Positions 63,210 to 64,000 of a stretch of DNA of 64,000 nucleotides are shown here, piece after piece. How positions within the stretch are numbered: position 1 is the first letter of the stretch; each line of letters starts with the position of its first letter. Source of the DNA: Achromobacter spanius. GTDB taxonomy: Bacteria; Pseudomonadota; Gammaproteobacteria; Burkholderiales; Burkholderiaceae_B. The translations under genes and the position numbers were made by a program. Location of the stretch: the NCBI RefSeq assembly GCF_002812705.1, contig NZ_CP025030.1, positions 3,534,001-3,598,000 on the forward strand. Direction: 5' to 3'. The notes beneath the pieces were generated by a model. That model was not told the origin of the DNA. It made no database searches and saw nothing but the letters and a program-made list of their open reading frames with translations.

Positions 63210-64000
63210 TCAGGTTGCCGGCGCCAGGGGCGCGGCCTCTTCCTGTATCCAGTCCAGGAACGCACGCACTTCCGAGCGTTCCGCAGCCCCGGGCCGAGTC
63301 ACCGCGTAATACGCGAATCGCGCGGGCCACGGCTTGTCCAGCACCTGCACGAGCCGCCCCGCCGCGATTTCATCTTGGGCATAGGCTTCCGGAACCAGCG
63401 CCAAACCCTGGCCCGCTTCCGCCGCGCGGATCAGCAAGAAGTCGTCCTCGAATGCGTTGCCGCGTTCCGCGCGCGTGTCGTCATCGACCCCGTGCGCCTT
63501 CAGCCAAAGCGGCCAATCCGCGCGGTCGGAATCGTGCAGCAGGGGGTAGTTGAGGCAATCGCAGGCTTCACTGATCACGGCCTGCTGGCTTTCCAGAAAG
63601 GCGGGCGAAGCCACCGGCGTCAAGACGGGCGCCATCAGCGGCCTGACATCCAGCCCGGGATAGTCGCCCAGCCCATGGCGCAAGGCCACGTCGACGCGAT
63701 CACGGCGCAGGTCAACCAGCTCAGACGTGGCTTCCACGCGGACTTCGATATCGGGATGCAATTGCTTGAAGCGCCCCAGTCTGGGCACCAGCCACGACGC
63801 CGCGAAGGAGGCCACCGTACTGACCGTCAGACTCTTGCCGCCCTTGGCCGCTTCCAAGGCATGCACCGCCTGATCAATCTGAAGGAACGCATTTTGTACC
63901 TTCGGATGAAAGCTTGCGCCGGCAGCGGTCAGGCGCATGCCAAGGCGCTCACGCTCCAGCAATACGACGCCCAGGCGGTCTTCCAGCAGCCGAATTTGTT
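63210..64000 (-). CDS. LysR-family regulator, GcvA-like (5' end outside window)
   Basis: The C-terminal 263 or so residues of a LysR regulator. The frame runs open to the window edge with the end of the HTH domain visible (IRLLEDRLGVVLLERERLGM). It continues as RLTAAGASFHPKVQNAF and a GcvA-like effector domain (LTVSTVASFAASWLVPRLGR, VDVALRHGLGDYPGL, LIRAAEAGQGLALVPEAYA). The N-terminal recognition helix is missing because of the window boundary, not because of mutation. The target is unknown. Confidence 0.92.
   Translation of the reverse strand, partial: QIRLLEDRLGVVLLERERLGMRLTAAGASFHPKVQNAFLQIDQAVHALEAAKGGKSLTVSTVASFAASWLVPRLGRFKQLHPDIEVRVEATSELVDLRRDRVDVALRHGLGDYPGLDVRPLMAPVLTPVASPAFLESQQAVISEACDCLNYPLLHDSDRADWPLWLKAHGVDDDTRAERGNAFEDDFLLIRAAEAGQGLALVPEAYAQDEIAAGRLVQVLDKPWPARFAYYAVTRPGAAERSEVRAFLDWIQEEAAPLAPAT

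Overview
This is a GC-rich, densely coded chromosomal window. The tandem TctC/Bug-type binding proteins, FecI/FecR-controlled siderophore uptake, gene style and GC-rich third codon positions suggest a beta-proteobacterium of the Alcaligenaceae (Achromobacter/Bordetella-like). That placement is an inference from gene content; there is no rRNA in the window. No tRNA, rRNA, CRISPR array, transposase or integrase was seen.

Layout. 1-3.3 kb: the end of a dihydrolipoamide dehydrogenase gene, an exported protein with glucan-water-dikinase-like domain order, and a hicB antitoxin remnant. 3.3-7.6 kb: an iron-responsive cell-surface signalling unit (ECF sigma factor, FecR, TonB receptor) with Fur-like boxes. 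7.7-13.4 kb: housekeeping genes argH, a YbdG-type mechanosensitive channel, nadE and a PII gene. 13.4-24.1 kb: a type II secretion system (gspF, gspD-E, gspG-H-I-J-K-L-M-N). 24.1-28.9 kb: a small catabolic block (Bug-type binding protein, epimerase, aldehyde dehydrogenase, LysR regulator). 29.1-38.6 kb: an orphan gspC-like gene divergent from a run of exported phosphorus-scavenging enzymes: two PhoX-like phosphatases, a phosphodiesterase-like lipoprotein, a 58-residue lipoprotein and a Tat-exported phospholipase C. 38.6-46.6 kb: a LysR regulator with a glutathione/peptide salvage operon (gamma-glutamyltransferase plus ABC importer). 46.6-47.4 kb: non-coding DNA with a terminator, an inverted repeat and a deleted lysE gene. 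47.4-52 kb: yaeQ, a TetR/SDR/MFS module with paired operators, and a lipoprotein. 52-58.4 kb: a two-component system divergent from a five-gene operon (thermostable-hemolysin-like protein, AMP-ligase, haem-oxygenase-like diiron protein, SDR, exported repeat protein). 58.5-64 kb: a GNAT, two exported proteins of unknown function, a second siderophore receptor and the start of a LysR gene.

Two systems stand out. First, the secretion system and its probable cargo look like one phosphate-starvation module. PhoB-type promoters (7-4-7 half-sites, 10-base spacer, -10) can be read upstream of both gspC and the first phoX in their shared intergenic region, and a third candidate box lies before the phosphodiesterase lipoprotein. 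This resembles the Hxc system of Pseudomonas aeruginosa in logic. Second, the operon at 54.2-58.4 kb combines an acyl-adenylating enzyme, a diiron oxygenase-like protein with a complete apparent ligand set, a reductase and a GNAT-fold protein behind a PmrA-like operator. It looks like an uncharacterised regulated lipid or amino-acid-derived metabolite pathway.

Start sites were moved inward from the longest open frame wherever a signal peptide, Shine-Dalgarno sequence, operon overlap or operator position argued for it. All functions are read from motifs by eye; no database search was possible.
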